Shown here one piece after another: positions 34,081 through 45,789 of a DNA stretch of 64,000 nt. The DNA lies in NCBI GenBank assembly GCA_019095985.1, contig CM032667.1, forward strand, positions 44,831,877 to 44,895,876, read 5' to 3'. The translations under genes and the position numbers were made by a program. Each line of letters begins with the position of its first letter. Position 1 is the stretch's first letter. Source of the DNA: Streblospio benedicti (taxonomy: Eukaryota; Annelida; Polychaeta; Spionida; Spionidae). The notes below the pieces were generated by a model. That model was not told the DNA's origin. It saw only the letters and a list, made by a program, of their open reading frames with translations, and ran no database searches.

Positions 34081-34121
34081 TCATACACATCTGAAAATAA
34101 ATCATAATAATAGTAGGAATT

Positions 34122-34400
34122 TTGCTGAACTCACAAAACTGGTATTTTATCCTTACTGACTTTGTAAAACTACATGATACTGAAAATAATAACATGAATT
34201 TCATGAGCCCAACTCTAGAAACAAAGAATGGATCCTCTAAGATTGATTATATCCTAACATCAACACATCTCATTGATAGCTCAATATACAGAATGCTTCG
34301 TCCAAGCGTGACCAACACCTCTCCTCACCATGCTGTACTTCTGTCAATCAACAATATCAAAATAGAAGAGCCCAAAACTAAAACCAAAACAACTTGTTAA
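34122..34400 (+). mobile_element. LINE endonuclease C-terminal fragment, D3 copy 1
   Basis: The plus-strand frame has FVKLHDTENNNMNFM, then TKNGSSKIDYILTSTHLI and SVTNTSPHHAVLLSINNI. The S-x-I-D-Y-I-L motif and the T-S-P-H-H-A-V-L-L motif correspond to the last catalytic strands of a LINE APE-type endonuclease, with an H-H where D-H is usual. Truncated at both ends and repeated at 41102-41380 and 45600-45785. Confidence 0.65.
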
Positions 34401-34439
34401 CAAAAACAATAAGTTGTCCCTCATGATAATTAACAAATG

Positions 34440-34600
34440 GCGGGTAGAAATGCTGGCATCCTTTTAAAACAAGCATCGCCATTGGGCAATAGCACTGCCC
34501 TCCCCATTTACGCATACAATGTTAGCCAATCACAGCTGAGCTTCCACCGGCATAATCTCGGCCGGAAACGAGGTAATATGAATATTGTAAAAATAAACAA
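34440..34600. promoter_or_regulatory. CCAAT-box-rich patch
   Basis: ATTGG and CCAAT motifs flank a short GC-richer patch: GCCATTGGGCAATAG here, GCCATTGGCCAATAG at 41458-41472, and TAGCCAATCACAGC in both. CCAAT boxes in paired orientation are typical of NF-Y-bound promoters. No gene start is assigned. Confidence 0.25.
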
Positions 34601-35570
34601 TACTTTAAATAAATACATTTTTACTGGCAAATATAACACGAATTTTACATGAGTTTGAATCGTGTTCGAAAAAAAGCAATTATTTACACAATCAATTATG
34701 CCTCAAGCTAATCGAGCCCTGAATCGTTTGGTACAAACGACCGATCACCGTTTATAGTCGATCATCGTCCCAACACTATCTATAGGTACATGTAAATATC
34801 ATTAAATTTGAAACCATTCCACTTGAGAAAAATTTTGTATGGAGGCGTGCAAAATATTGCTAACCCCTTCTCCTTCTTAAAAGAAAGAGATTGTAATAAT
34901 TCTCCAAGGCTTGAGTGATCCAGCCCATGACTAGTGCTGCAATCTCTCTCCTATTTCTCTAAATGTTTGCCTTTAATGTTTCCAATATCCTGTATTATGA
35001 TACATCGAATCGTATCACATGTTAAACACTTAAAAAGAATATTTTCTGCATTATGCCATGAACTTAGTTTGTGTGAAAGCTGAATTTATTGTATATTTTG
35101 TAAATATTATATGTTGTCGACATTGTTGGGCAAATACTTTCAATTTGTTCTTTGTCAAACACCACTATGTTTCCAATTATTAGTGTCTGCTTGACCAAGC
35201 CAGAACACTATATAATCTTTCGCATTAATTTCCTAGGAACTGCTTCCAATTTTTGTGTCATTTTAAACCTTCCAATGCACACATAAAATGTTTTTGCATT
35301 CCTATAAGCATCATCATGCTATGAATTTTACTTATACTTTACCACCAAACAATGACACTGATAATTAAAAATTATCAGACTATTTTTGTTGATTTGGGTG
35401 TGACTGTGCAGAAGTTACAATGGCCTGATGCTCAGTTTGTGACTAATTTTGTAGTGTGAACACAATGCAACCGAGGAAATTTTTTGCTCTTGTTGTCCTA
35501 AAATATGTGTTTCTCTCTGCACATCAGCAGCAGGTCTAAACTGAGGTGCAATTATTTCATGAATGATGAC
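34601..35570. other. Non-coding part of D3
   Basis: AT-rich sequence between the LINE fragment and the YqaJ exons. The minus-strand 3' end of the YqaJ gene probably extends to about 35400 (translation of the FKKYVIHEIIAPQF portion is seen in the other copy at 42375-42659). Confidence 0.4.
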
Positions 35571-36350
35571 TTAACTTGGTTTTTGTCTCGAGCCAAAACA
35601 TTTCATCGAAAGTAATTCGTTCAACACAGATGTTAGTGGGCAACACCACTTTCTGCCAGTTAGTGCCATTTGGCCAGCTTGACATTGAAAATAATAATCA
35701 TATGTTTGTTTTAGCTTCAATTGGTCATCAAGGTACGGTAAATTATGGCAAAATGTATCATCAATTGTGGTATCTTTAACCACAGGACTTTTAAATTCAA
35801 CCAACCCTTGGCCATGACAATCACAAGATGCAAGCAGATCAGGACTTGTGCCAAGATAAACCTCACTTTTGTCAATATACAATCCACATAACGCAACTTC
35901 CATATTGACATGGCCACTCTCAATCATCCGCTTGCAGTACATTTCCCTTCCTTTGATCTCCATCTCATGATCATGTTTGAAATTATGTAATTCCACATTG
36001 GTCTTGTTGTACCCCATAATTTCACTCAGGATCTGTCGTAGGTCTTGACTGCATTGTCTGTTTTGAAGACTGGTATGTCGTGTCACCACTTTCTGCAAAA
36101 ATATATTCACACCCATTATCATAGATTTGTAATCTGTAAATCTGTAAAGATTTAGCCTGTTTTGTGTGGTATTGGTCAATCGAAACATACATTTTAAGTT
36201 AAATAGTAGAGTGTAACCTTGAAGTTTGATGCCGTGATTCTACCACGTCTAGCCTGCTTCCACACATCTGAACTGTTTTGCTGCTTTGTCACATTAGCAA
36301 TGCACTCAACTTCAGCATCAGTCAGTGGTGGTAAAGCATCCACAATGTGA
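35571..36350 (-). pseudogene. YqaJ-type nuclease exons, D3 copy 1
   Basis: A first exon (about 36218-36350) encodes VECIANVTKQQNSSDVWKQ and ARRGRITASNFK, the usual entry of YqaJ domains. It has a donor at AAG/GTTACA and an acceptor TTTTTGCAG about 125 bases on. The second exon (from 36092) has SEIMGYNKTNVELHNFKHDH, EMEIKGREMYCK, YLGTSPDLLASCDCHGQGLV, EFKSPV and YDYYFQCQAGQMALTGRKW. The G-x-x-P-D, E-x-K and Q-x-Q-type signature residues of the PD-(D/E)xK exonuclease fold are visible. The C-terminal part is not in one frame. Normally fused behind SAP-SWIM; here separated from it. Confidence 0.75.
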
Positions 36351-36781
36351 CTGGACACATCTGCAGTACCGTGGTACTGATTGCCTTGACATATGTATTG
36401 AAATGCTTGACATTATGATTTATGTTTGTATTGCTATGATTCTTTCTGTAATATACAGAAATATATAGCTCAGAATATGGTAATATTTTGACAAAAGTTG
36501 TAATTACTATCGCATTAAAGAGTAGTGTGAAAACCTTCCTGTGCAACACACAAATGACATCCTTTTTTTCTTACACTCACACAAAATAAAATGGCTTTTG
36601 AAATTTTTGTAAAATGCTCTGAGAGAATGTGACAAAATTTTTAGCATATTATTTTGCTCAGTGATGTAGTCTGTCACTGTGAGATATGCGATCACTGGCA
36701 ACTTTTCAGACATTGCTGCTACTGAAACTGAGGGCGCAGTTGCAGCTTTGTACATTTGTGCAGTCAGGCAAGATGGTTTTA
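36351..36781 (-). other. Upstream exon/intron region of the YqaJ gene
   Basis: In minus sense, the acceptor ATATGCTTCCAG at the edge of the 220-bp repeat is followed by a stretch reading KPSCLTAQMYKAATAPSVSV and AAMSEKLP. It could be an exon before the YqaJ exons. The remainder is AT-rich and hydrophobic in translation, so probably intron. Confidence 0.3.
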
Positions 36782-37003
36782 CCTGGAAGCATATGAAACA
36801 GGCATAGGCAAAATAAGCAAGAAAATTGTAAAATAAGTTGTATGTATTTCTTTCTGTAAATATGATCAATACTTATCACAGTAAGCAATGGAAGCAATCA
36901 GACATCGTATCTTGATTCGCAATATATTTTTTTTCTTACAGTGATAAGTTTAAAAAAGTATAGGCCTACTGTCTGATTTTAACACTATTCTCAGTTAAGA
37001 CAT
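36782..37003. repeat. 220-bp shared repeat, copy 2
   Basis: Matches 28533-28753 and 43733-43952. Here its right edge overlaps the last codons of the C2H2 exon (minus). Confidence 0.85.
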
Positions 37004-37319
37004 CTGGGCATTGCATATGTCTTCTCACCACTGTGGATTCTCATATGATTAGTTAAGTTACAGCTATGGCGAAAGCATTTTCTGCACACACTGCACTTTG
37101 GAGGTTGATATGGGGTATCGCCAGTGTTTTTTATGCTTAGTCAAATATTTATTTTTGATGAAGCGTTTCCCACATTCTTCACACTCAAATGCTTTGACCC
37201 GCGGATGTTTGCGCATATGCCTAGCCATAGCGCTTAGATACTTGAAGACTTTGCCACATTGGCAACACTTGTATTTCTCGTCTCCCTGCTCCATGACCAT
37301 GTGGCTGGTTCTGAGTCTG
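36995..37319 (-). pseudogene. C2H2 zinc-finger exon, D3 copy 1
   Basis: An acceptor (TTTGCACAG) at 37320 precedes an exon with a finger YKCCQCGKVFKYLSAMARHM and RKH, a second FECEECGKRFIKNKYLTKHK, and a third, [19 protein letters not shown], with IHSGEKTYAMP and a stop. All have C2H2 spacing. The third finger is in a different frame from the second, in a CA/A-rich stretch, and the sister copy shares this shift. It may be the end of the gene whose earlier fingers are at 38028-38354. A DNA-binding regulator is the usual role. Confidence 0.55.
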
Positions 37320-37992
37320 TGCAAATAGGGTTCATGCAGCGAAGTACTTGTAAAATTGAAGTTAAAAAGTTGAAAAGAGTATAATTTATAATGGCATGGG
37401 TTATTTAGTTTAGTACTGTACAGACGACTTTCAGAACTAGTATCTATGTTCAAATATTAGATTGATATGTATTTCATCCACCAATACTAAATCAATATAT
37501 GACGTACTCACAAGCACAATTTTCGCTGCGTGCTCACTACGAGACTACTGCGGGTAAAGTCTATATCAATTTAGTTTTATTCAGGAAAACAAGTACAATT
37601 AAAACATAAAAAAGGTTATGATATAACAATCCTGATTGTAACTCAATGTTCCTTGGATATCAGTGAAACAGCATCCGCCGGCTACATCATGTACAAAGCA
37701 CGTCTAACTTTAAATTGTCAAGAAATTACCACTGGCAACCACATCCGGCAGATTTCAAAACATCTTGGGCTTGATGCAGCCGTAATATTGCATGTGACCA
37801 GCCATTTACAAATCGTACGGCTTATTTACAATGGTCACTTGACTTCCGGCACATGCCCCATAAAAACAATAATATAAGTTAAAAACAGCAAACAACAACA
37901 TATAAAAGATGAATTAAAAACTAATGATAAATAAATTCAATTTCTTCCATTTGCCTCAATTTGTTTAGTTGTTTCTAGTAAATGAAAGTCAT

Positions 37993-38027
37993 AGTCAAAA
38001 TATGAGAATGTTTATATAGTTACATAG
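37993..38027. other. Right edge of D3 copy 1
   Basis: Sequence after GTAAATGAAAGTCATAG is unique to this copy. In the other copy a small inverted-repeat element starts here (44942). Confidence 0.6.
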
Positions 38028-38354
38028 TTAGGCCTGCTTGCCATCTAGAAATGAAAATTTGTGGAAACTTTTCATGTGTGTTTTTATATCCTCCAGTGGA
38101 AGCATCTTGAAGCATCCCCCTACTGGACAAGGAATTCTGTCGTCCCTCTTGTGTACATTCCTCTGGTGTCTCACCAGGTTAGACTTGCTCAAAAAAGTTT
38201 TCTGGCAGTCTGGGCAAGTTGCTGGGGCTGTAGTGGTTGCTGGATCCGCCAGGGAGGCTGGCGGTGTAGCTGTAGGTGCCAGACTTAGTGATGCAAATAC
38301 ATATCCTCCTGGTGTGACCTGGACATCTACTACAGGTGTGATTTGCGGATCCAT
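38028..38354 (-). CDS. Small C2H2 zinc-finger protein or exon
   Basis: A complete 108-codon minus-strand frame beginning MDPQITPVVDVQVTPGGYVF, then an Ala/Thr/Pro-rich linker (LAPTATPPASLADPATTTAP). Next come one finger CPDCQKTFLSKSNLVRHQRN with VH, and one atypical finger CPVGGCFKMLPLEDIKTHMK with SFH. Ligand spacing fits C2H2 (C-x2-C-x12-H-x4-H, then C-x4-C-x12-H-x4-H). It is unique in the window and lies just upstream (minus sense) of the three-finger exon at 36995-37319, so the two may be exons of one nuclear regulator. The lack of frame damage suggests it is functional or young. Confidence 0.6.
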   Translation of the reverse strand: MDPQITPVVDVQVTPGGYVFASLSLAPTATPPASLADPATTTAPATCPDCQKTFLSKSNLVRHQRNVHKRDDRIPCPVGGCFKMLPLEDIKTHMKSFHKFSFLDGKQA

Positions 38355-40296
38355 TCTTAAAAATGAACGAATGAAAGTGGTATAAGTTATGATGCTTCTA
38401 TAGGTTGTGTTGGGAATCAGTTGGAATTTGACAACTGATCATCAGTTAAAATCAGTTGGCCCAAGGGACCGATCATTAGATTTTATTGTTTCATACAATA
38501 TTTATATGTAATCACCCATTTGAAATGATTTGATTATAATTAGTATAATTAGAACTATTTATTAGAACTGTTTTTAGAACTATTTATATATAATACTTGC
38601 CGATAATTTGACATACTATTATTATTTTGTTTGGCATTGGAATTAAGTAAAGTAGAATTTTTAAAATGATAATCCATCATTAGTTTTACTCTAATAACCT
38701 TGGTTAAATAGCAATATTGAAAAAATAAAATTTGAATTAATTTGTTTATGTTAGGCTGCTTTGTCAGTTCTTAATTTTATAGACAATATTGGGTTGTATA
38801 GCTATGATAAAGAATTCCCGATCTTAAGATTATATGTTCTTTATTTATCTATAAACCATACATATAATTAATAATAAAGACAAAGAATTAGAGCTGTGTA
38901 AATGATATTTCTAAAAAAAAATTTGAACATCACAATTTTTCAATATTTCATAGGTTTGAAGTTGCCACCATTACAGGGTGGCGCAAAAATATAACTGCAA
39001 ATCAGTATACATGTCTTTTCAACCTACGTGTATTAATTGTATTCCTTTCCAATGCTGGTATAAAATCAACTTAATTATGATGAAATATCTGTTTGTCAGT
39101 TGCATATACTATTTCAAAATAGATACCCGAGTTTTCAGAAAAAACAGTTTGAGTTTGTCTGCCATATTCGTATATAAACACTTGTGGTTCTAGTCCCAAA
39201 TTCCGGTGTGTCAACAACAACAACTTTACCTTAACATTTCAATGCATTTCTAGAAGTAAATAAGCAGCATAGTGTTAATATTTTAATTATATTAGTGTGA
39301 ACGAATATTTGCTCACCAAACACGCATTATCTGCTGCAATTTTGAGCCGTGAAATACTCTTATTTGTGTTCGCAAAATCATGGCTTGTCATATATGGTTG
39401 GAAACCTGAAGAAACCAGCTTTGTTTTGATACCCAACATGAAATGTGAAACTAGACTTCAAGGTCATATCACAACATTGAATTTTCAGCCTTGAAAGCGG
39501 TATTCTTAGGTTCAATCGCCGGCATAACAATTTTGACAATTGCTAAATGATGCAATAAGCCTTTATCAAGAGCGCTCTTACGAATCTATTGCAGCGCCGT
39601 GCGCTGCGCAAGTCTGATATCCCGGAAATCGGTCCAAATCGGTAAGATTGTGACAAATTAGAAATTTTTGAAGAAGAATTATCATATTATTCGTCATCCA
39701 TGCCCCATCTTATTGTATCTTGGATACCGGATCACAAATAAACCGTTTGGCAAACTACCCAATAAGTGTGGACGTCGGAGATCTAATATTTCTATCAAAA
39801 CGGATGTTTTTGTCGGGTTGTTGAGTGGTGCCTGTCAAATTTCACGCTGAATCAGAAATCAAGGTTTGAACACGTTTTTGGTCCATAATATTGTGATTAA
39901 AAATATATTATTATGAAATATGGGTGGTTTATATTGTATTTTGTGTGTATCCTCGTTAAAACGTTGCTACAATTAAAATTACTACTGATATTACGACATT
40001 TTAAATCGCTCCCGGAAGTTGTCGAATGAATGGACGATAACTCGAAAATGTTAAAATCGAACTTGATGTTGTATGTATCTTTATTTATAATGGTGAAAAT
40101 AAGAAACTAGACTGTCTTCTGAATATGTACTGTAAATGTGAAAATGTTATGATGAAAAACATTAGAGCTTCAAAGGATCATGTTTCAACTATGACAATTG
40201 AAGACCCCCACAGTGAACAACACGTCACGCAAAATGCGTGTCTGGCACTCAGGGTATATGTAGTGGATTTACGGCTGGCATCAAGAGGGTTAAACA
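38355..40296. other. Intergenic DNA between D3 copies
   Basis: No gene recognised. Contains the palindrome AACTGATCATCAGTT (about 38431-38445) within a GATCAGTT-rich patch, and a GC-rich 7-bp stem GCAGCGCCGTGCGCTGC (about 39591-39607). Short plus-strand frames (38978-39193, 39297-39494, 39668-39850, 40125-40322) have no domain. Confidence 0.4.
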
Positions 40297-40450
40297 ACAA
40301 AACGCATACTTTTTTTCAATAGCTGTCTAATTTTATAATTTCTAGTGCATTGATTGTAGAAAGGCTTTAAGCCAAAGGGCTAATACGCACCGTGTAATTA
40401 ATTAATGATGGCTTTGCCCATATATAAATAGTTCTTTGCACTAACTTGTT

Positions 40451-40677
40451 CAAATAATCAATGTTAAAAAAATTTCAAAACATTTTTATTTCAAAGCTTT
40501 TCTGCTCTACAGAGCCCTTATCATAACAATACATTATACACAGTGGAACTTACTTATGGTATGGCAATTTACAAATGTGCTTTATGACATTTTATTGTCA
40601 ATCTATTAGAGAGGATACAACTCAAAAACTTTAAAATAAAAACGTTTTGAACAATTTTTAACATTGATTATTTAAAA
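40451..40677. mobile_element. Foldback element with ~50-bp arms
   Basis: The left arm (40451-40501; AATAATCAATGTTAAAAA ... ACATTTTTATTTCAAAGC) is the inverse of the right arm (40626-40677; ACTTTAAAATAAAAACG ... TTTTTAACATTGATTATT), with a few mismatches. D3 copy 1 keeps only the right arm (33633-33690), and the partial third copy begins inside it (about 45137). Probably a non-autonomous DNA element, or its one-armed derivative. Confidence 0.65.
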
Positions 40678-41101
40678 TATAGCATAGAAAGAAAAACAAA
40701 AAGTACAAAAGTGAGACCATATTCTATATATAGACTCCATGAGATTATTAATAATATAATTGCACTTTACTACAGTATCTCAAATTCTTAAAAATAATCA
40801 AAATCCACCTAACTAAACGACCAGTTTCAGGTTCAAGACGCACACTCCAAGATGATAAATGTTATGATATTTTAATAGAGAAGCAAAAGAAACAAACCTT
40901 AGAAATATTAGGATTACTATTGTTTTTAATAGTCGGTAGATGTGGCTCTATACGTTTCTGACGCCGCTACTTCTCAAGGTCGGGCTTCCCGGCATTCTGC
41001 CCAAACTTCCAGGGAAACATGGGCGCTATCGCTCAATACCGCTATTTATACATATAACATTCATACACATCTGAAAATAAATCATAATAATAGTAGGAAT
41101 T

Positions 41102-41380
41102 TTGCTGAACTCACAAAACTGGTATTTTATCCTTACTGACTTTGTAAAACTACATGATACTGAAAATAATAACATGAATTTCATGAGCCCAACTCTAGAA
41201 ACAAAGAATGGATCCTCTAAGATTGATTATATCCTAACATCAACACATCTCATTGATAGCTCAATGTACAGAATGCTTCCTCCAAGCGTGACCAACACCT
41301 CTCCTCACCATGCTGTACTTCTGTCAATCAACAATGTCAAAATAGAAGAGCCCAAAACTAAAACCAAAACAACTTGTTAA
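41102..41380 (+). mobile_element. LINE endonuclease C-terminal fragment, D3 copy 2
   Basis: Same as 34122-34400, with a few substitutions only (for example MYRMLPPSV in place of IYRMLRPSV). The open frame is kept, which more likely reflects recent duplication than selection. Confidence 0.65.
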
Positions 41381-42374
41381 CAAAAACAATAAGTTGTCCC
41401 TCATGATTATTAACAAATGGCGGGTAGAAATGCTGGCGTCCTTTTAAAACGAGCATCGCCATTGGCCAATAGCGCTGCCCTCCCTATTTACGCATACAAA
41501 ATGTTAGCCAATCACAGCTGAGCTTCCACCGGCGTAATCTCAGCTTGAAACGAGATAATATTATGAATATTGTAAAAATAAACAATACTTTAAATAAATA
41601 CATTTTTACTGGCAAATATAACACGAATTTTACACGAGTTTGAATCGTGTTCGAAAAAAAGCAATTATTTACACAATCGATTATGCCTCAAGCTAATCGA
41701 GCCCGGAATCGTCTTGGTATAAACGACCGATCACCGATTATAGTCGATCATCGTCCCAACACTATCTATAGGTACATGTAAATATCATTAAATTTGAAAC
41801 CATTCCACTTGAAAAAAATTTTGTATGGAGGCGTGCAAAATATTGCTAACCCCTTCTCCTTCTTAAAAGAAAGAGATTGTAATAATTCTCCAAGGCTTGA
41901 GTGATCCAGCCCATGACTAGTGCTGCAATCTCTCTCCTGGTATTTCTCTAAATGTTGATACATCGAATCGAAATGTTAAACACTTAAAAAGAATAGTTTC
42001 TTCATTATGCCATGAACTTAGTTTGTGCGAAAGCTGAAGTTATTGTATATTTTGTAAATATTATATGTTGTCGACATTGTTGGGCAAATACTTTCAATTT
42101 GTTCTTTGTCAAACACCACTATGTTTCCAATTATTAGTGTCTGCTTGACCAAGCCAGAACACTATTTCATCTTTCGCATTCATTTCCTAGGAACTGCTTC
42201 CAATTTTTGTGTCATTTTAAACCTTCCAATGCACACATAAAATGTTTTTGCATTCCTATAAGCATCATCATGCTATGAATTTTACTTATACTTTACCATC
42301 AAACAATGACACTGATACCAATAATTAAAAATTATCAGACTATTTTTGTTGATTTGGGTGTGACTGTGCAGAAG
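41381..42374. other. Non-coding part of D3 copy 2
   Basis: Holds the CCAAT-rich patch (ATTGGCCAAT palindrome near 41461-41470), otherwise AT-rich. A short minus frame (41766-41963) has no domain. Confidence 0.4.
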
Positions 42375-43310
42375 TTACAATGGCCTGATGCTCAGTTTGT
42401 GACTAATTTTGAAGTGTGAACACAATGCAACCAACGAAAATTTTTGTTGTTGTTGTCCTAACATATGTGTTTCTCTCTGCACATCAGCAGCAGGTCTAAA
42501 CTGAGGTGCAATTATTTCATGAATGACATATTTTTTGAAAAAAGCACTTAACTTGGTTTTTGTCTTAAGCCAAAACATTTCATCGAAAGTAATTCGTTCA
42601 ACACGTATGTTAGTGGGCAACACCACTTTCTGCCAGTTAGTGCCATTTGGCCTTGACATTGAAAATAATAATCATATGTTTGTTTTAGATTCAATTGGTC
42701 ATCAAGGTACTGTAAATTATCATCAATTGTGGTATCTTTAACCACAGGACTTTTAAATTCAACCAACCCTTGGCCATGACAATCACAAGATGCAAGCAGA
42801 TCAGGACTTGTGCCAAGATAAACAATATACAGTCCACATAACGCAACTTCCATATTGACATGGCCACTCTCAATCATCCGCTTGCAGTACATTTCCCTTC
42901 CTTTGATCTCCATCTCATGATCATGTTTGAAATTATGTAATTCCACAATGGTCTTGTTGTACCCCATAATTTCACTCAGGATCTGTCGTAGGTCTTCACT
43001 GCATTGTCTTTTTTGAAGACTGGTATGTCGTGTCACCACTTTCTGCAAAAATATATTCACACCCATTATCATAGATTTGTAATCTTTAAATCTGTAAAGA
43101 TTTAGCCTGTTTTGTGTGGTATTGGTCAATCGAAACATACATTTAAAGTTAAATAGTAGAGTGTAACCTTGAAGTTTGATGCCGTGATTCTACCACGTCT
43201 AGCCTGCTTCCACACATCTGAACTGTTTTGCTGCTTTGTCACACTAGCAATGCACTCAACTTCAGCATCAGTCAGTGGTGGTAAAGCATCCACAATGTGA
43301 CTGGACACAT
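42375..43310 (-). pseudogene. YqaJ-type nuclease exons, D3 copy 2
   Basis: Same gene as 35571-36350. The main frame (42548-43138) has MGYNKTIVELHNFKHDHEME, YLGTSPDLLASCDCHGQGLV, EFKSPV and YYFQCQGQMALTGRKW. A short segment before YLGTSPD is deleted compared with the sister. The end of the domain (NIRVERITFDEMFWLKTKTK, LSAFFKKYVIHEIIAPQF at 42375-42659) lies in another frame. The upstream exon (43126-43308) carries SSDVWKQARRGRITASNFK. Not continuous, so probably inactive. Confidence 0.75.
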
Positions 43311-43732
43311 CTGCAGTACCGCGGTACTGATTGCCTGGACATATGTATTGAAATGCTTGACATTACGATTTATGTTTGTATTGCCATGATTCTTTCTGTG
43401 ATATACAGAAATATATAGCTCAGAATATGGTAATATTTTGACAAAAGTTGTAATTATTATCGCATTAAGGAGTAGTGTGAAAACCTTCCTGTGCAACACA
43501 CAAATGACATCCTTTTTTTTCTTACAGTCACACAAAATAAAATGGCTTTTGAAATTTTTGTAAAATGCTCTGAGAGAATGTGACAAAATTTTTAGCATAT
43601 TATTTTGCTCAGTGATGTAGTCTGTCACTGTGAGATATGGGATCACTGGCAAATTTTCAGACCTTGCTGCTACTGAAACTGAGGGCACAGTTGCAGCTTT
43701 CTACATTTGTGCAGTCAGTCAAGATGGTTTTA

Positions 43733-44273
<541 letters not shown>

Positions 44274-44941
44274 AGGGTTCATGCAGCAAAGTACTTGTAA
44301 AATTGAAGTTAAAAAGTTGAAAAGAGTATAATTTATAATGGCATGGGTTATTTAGTTTAGTACTGTACAGACGACTTTCAGAACTAGTATCTATGTTCAA
44401 ATATTAGATCGATATGTATTTCATCCACCAATACTAAATCAATATATGACGTACTCACAAGCATGATTTTCGCTGCGTGCTCACTACGAGTACTTCTGCG
44501 GGTAAAGTCTATATCAATTTAGTTTTATTCAGGAAAACAAGTACAATGAAAACATAAAAAAGGTTATGATATAACAATCCTGATTGTAACTTAATGTTCC
44601 TTGGATATCAGTGAAACAGCATCCGCCGGCTACATCATGTACAAAGCACGTCTAAGTTTAAATTGTCAAAAAATTACCACTGGCAACCACATTCGGCAGA
44701 TTTTAAAACATCTTGGGCTTGATGCAGCCGTAATATTGTATGTGACCGGCCCTTTACAAATCGTACGGCTTATTTACAATGGTCAATTGACTTCCGGCAC
44801 ATGCCCCATAAAAACAATAATATAAGTTAAAAACAGCAAACAACAACATATAACAGATGAATTAAAAACTAATGATAAATAAATTCAATTTCTTCCATTT
44901 GCCTCAATTTGTTTAGTTGTTTCTAGTAAATGAAAGTCATA

Positions 44942-45020
44942 GGCAGATCCAGGGGGCGCCCCCCCCCGGCTTTTCCTTAAGTACGCTCCCACCCCCCTTT
45001 TCAAACAACCTTGATCTGCC
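44942..45020. mobile_element. Tiny inverted-repeat element at the D3 breakpoint
   Basis: GGCAGATCCAGG at the left and CCTTGATCTGCC at the right are inverted repeats (one mismatch in the first 12) around a C-rich core, 79 bases in all. It replaces the sequence found after the same point in D3 copy 1, so it marks one duplication edge. Confidence 0.6.
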
Positions 45021-45136
45021 ACTGAATGTTATGACTAAATACCAAATGGTGGATATTCTATTTTCTTTTATTCAAGTTGTTGCTAGTAATTGGAATGGTC
45101 AATACAATCTAATTAGCGTTTACACGCATGAATCTA
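45021..45136. other. Short unique spacer
   Basis: No feature seen between the 79-bp element and the partial third D3 copy. Confidence 0.4.
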
Positions 45137-45785
45137 ACGTTTTGAACAATTTTTAACATTATTTAAAATATAGCATAGAAAAAAAAAGTACAAAAGTGAG
45201 ATCATATGCTATATATAGACTCCATGAGATTATTAATAATATAATTGCGCTTTACTACAGTATCTCAAATTATAAAAAATAATCAATAACCACCTAACTA
45301 AGCGACCAGTTTCAGGTTCAAGACGCACACTCCAAGATGATAAATGTTATGATATTTTAATAGAGAAGCAAAAGAAACAAACCTTAGAAATATTAGAATT
45401 ACTATTGTTTTTAATAGTCGGTAGATGTGGCTCTATACGTTTCTGACGCCGCTACCTCTCAAGGTCAGGCTTCCCGGCATTCTGCCCAAACTTCCAGGGA
45501 AACATGGGCGCTATCGCTCAATACCGCTATTTATACATATAACATTCATACACATCTGAAAATAAATGATAATAATAGTAGGAATTTTGCTGAACTCACA
45601 AAATTGGTATTTTATCCTTACTGACTTTCTAACACTACATGATACTGAAAATAATAACATGAATTTCATGAGCACAACTTTAGAAACAAAGAATGGATCC
45701 TCTAAGATTGATTATATCCTAACATCAACACATCTCAGTGATAGCTCAATATACAGAATGCTTCCTCCAAGCGTGACCAACACAA
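45137..45785. repeat. D3 duplication, partial copy 3
   Basis: Matches 33663-34313 and 40650-41293: the AT-rich part, the TATA patch and the first two-thirds of the LINE endonuclease fragment (45600-45785, up to PPSVTNT). It starts inside the right arm of the foldback element and stops abruptly where the pogo remnant begins. Confidence 0.9.
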
Positions 45786-45789
45786 TTTA

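Larger units (their letters stand above)
33478..37992. repeat. D3 duplication, copy 1
   Basis: A 4.5-kb block repeated at 40297-44941. Contents in order: AT-rich edge, CpG-richer TATA-containing patch (33960-34080), LINE endonuclease fragment (plus), CCAAT-rich patch (34470-34560), YqaJ exons (minus), the 220-bp repeat, C2H2 exon (minus) and a 3' edge ending GTTTCTAGTAAATGAAAGTC. Confidence 0.9.

Noticed and set aside
33962-34159. 65-codon plus-strand frame repeated in three D3 copies
   Set aside because: Conservation reflects recent duplication. There is no domain, and the same bases carry a minus-strand TATA-like patch.
36322-36869. Long minus-strand frames upstream of YqaJ
   Set aside because: Mostly hydrophobic AT-rich translation between a plausible acceptor and the first YqaJ exon; more likely intron than coding, apart from a short possible exon near 36700-36780.
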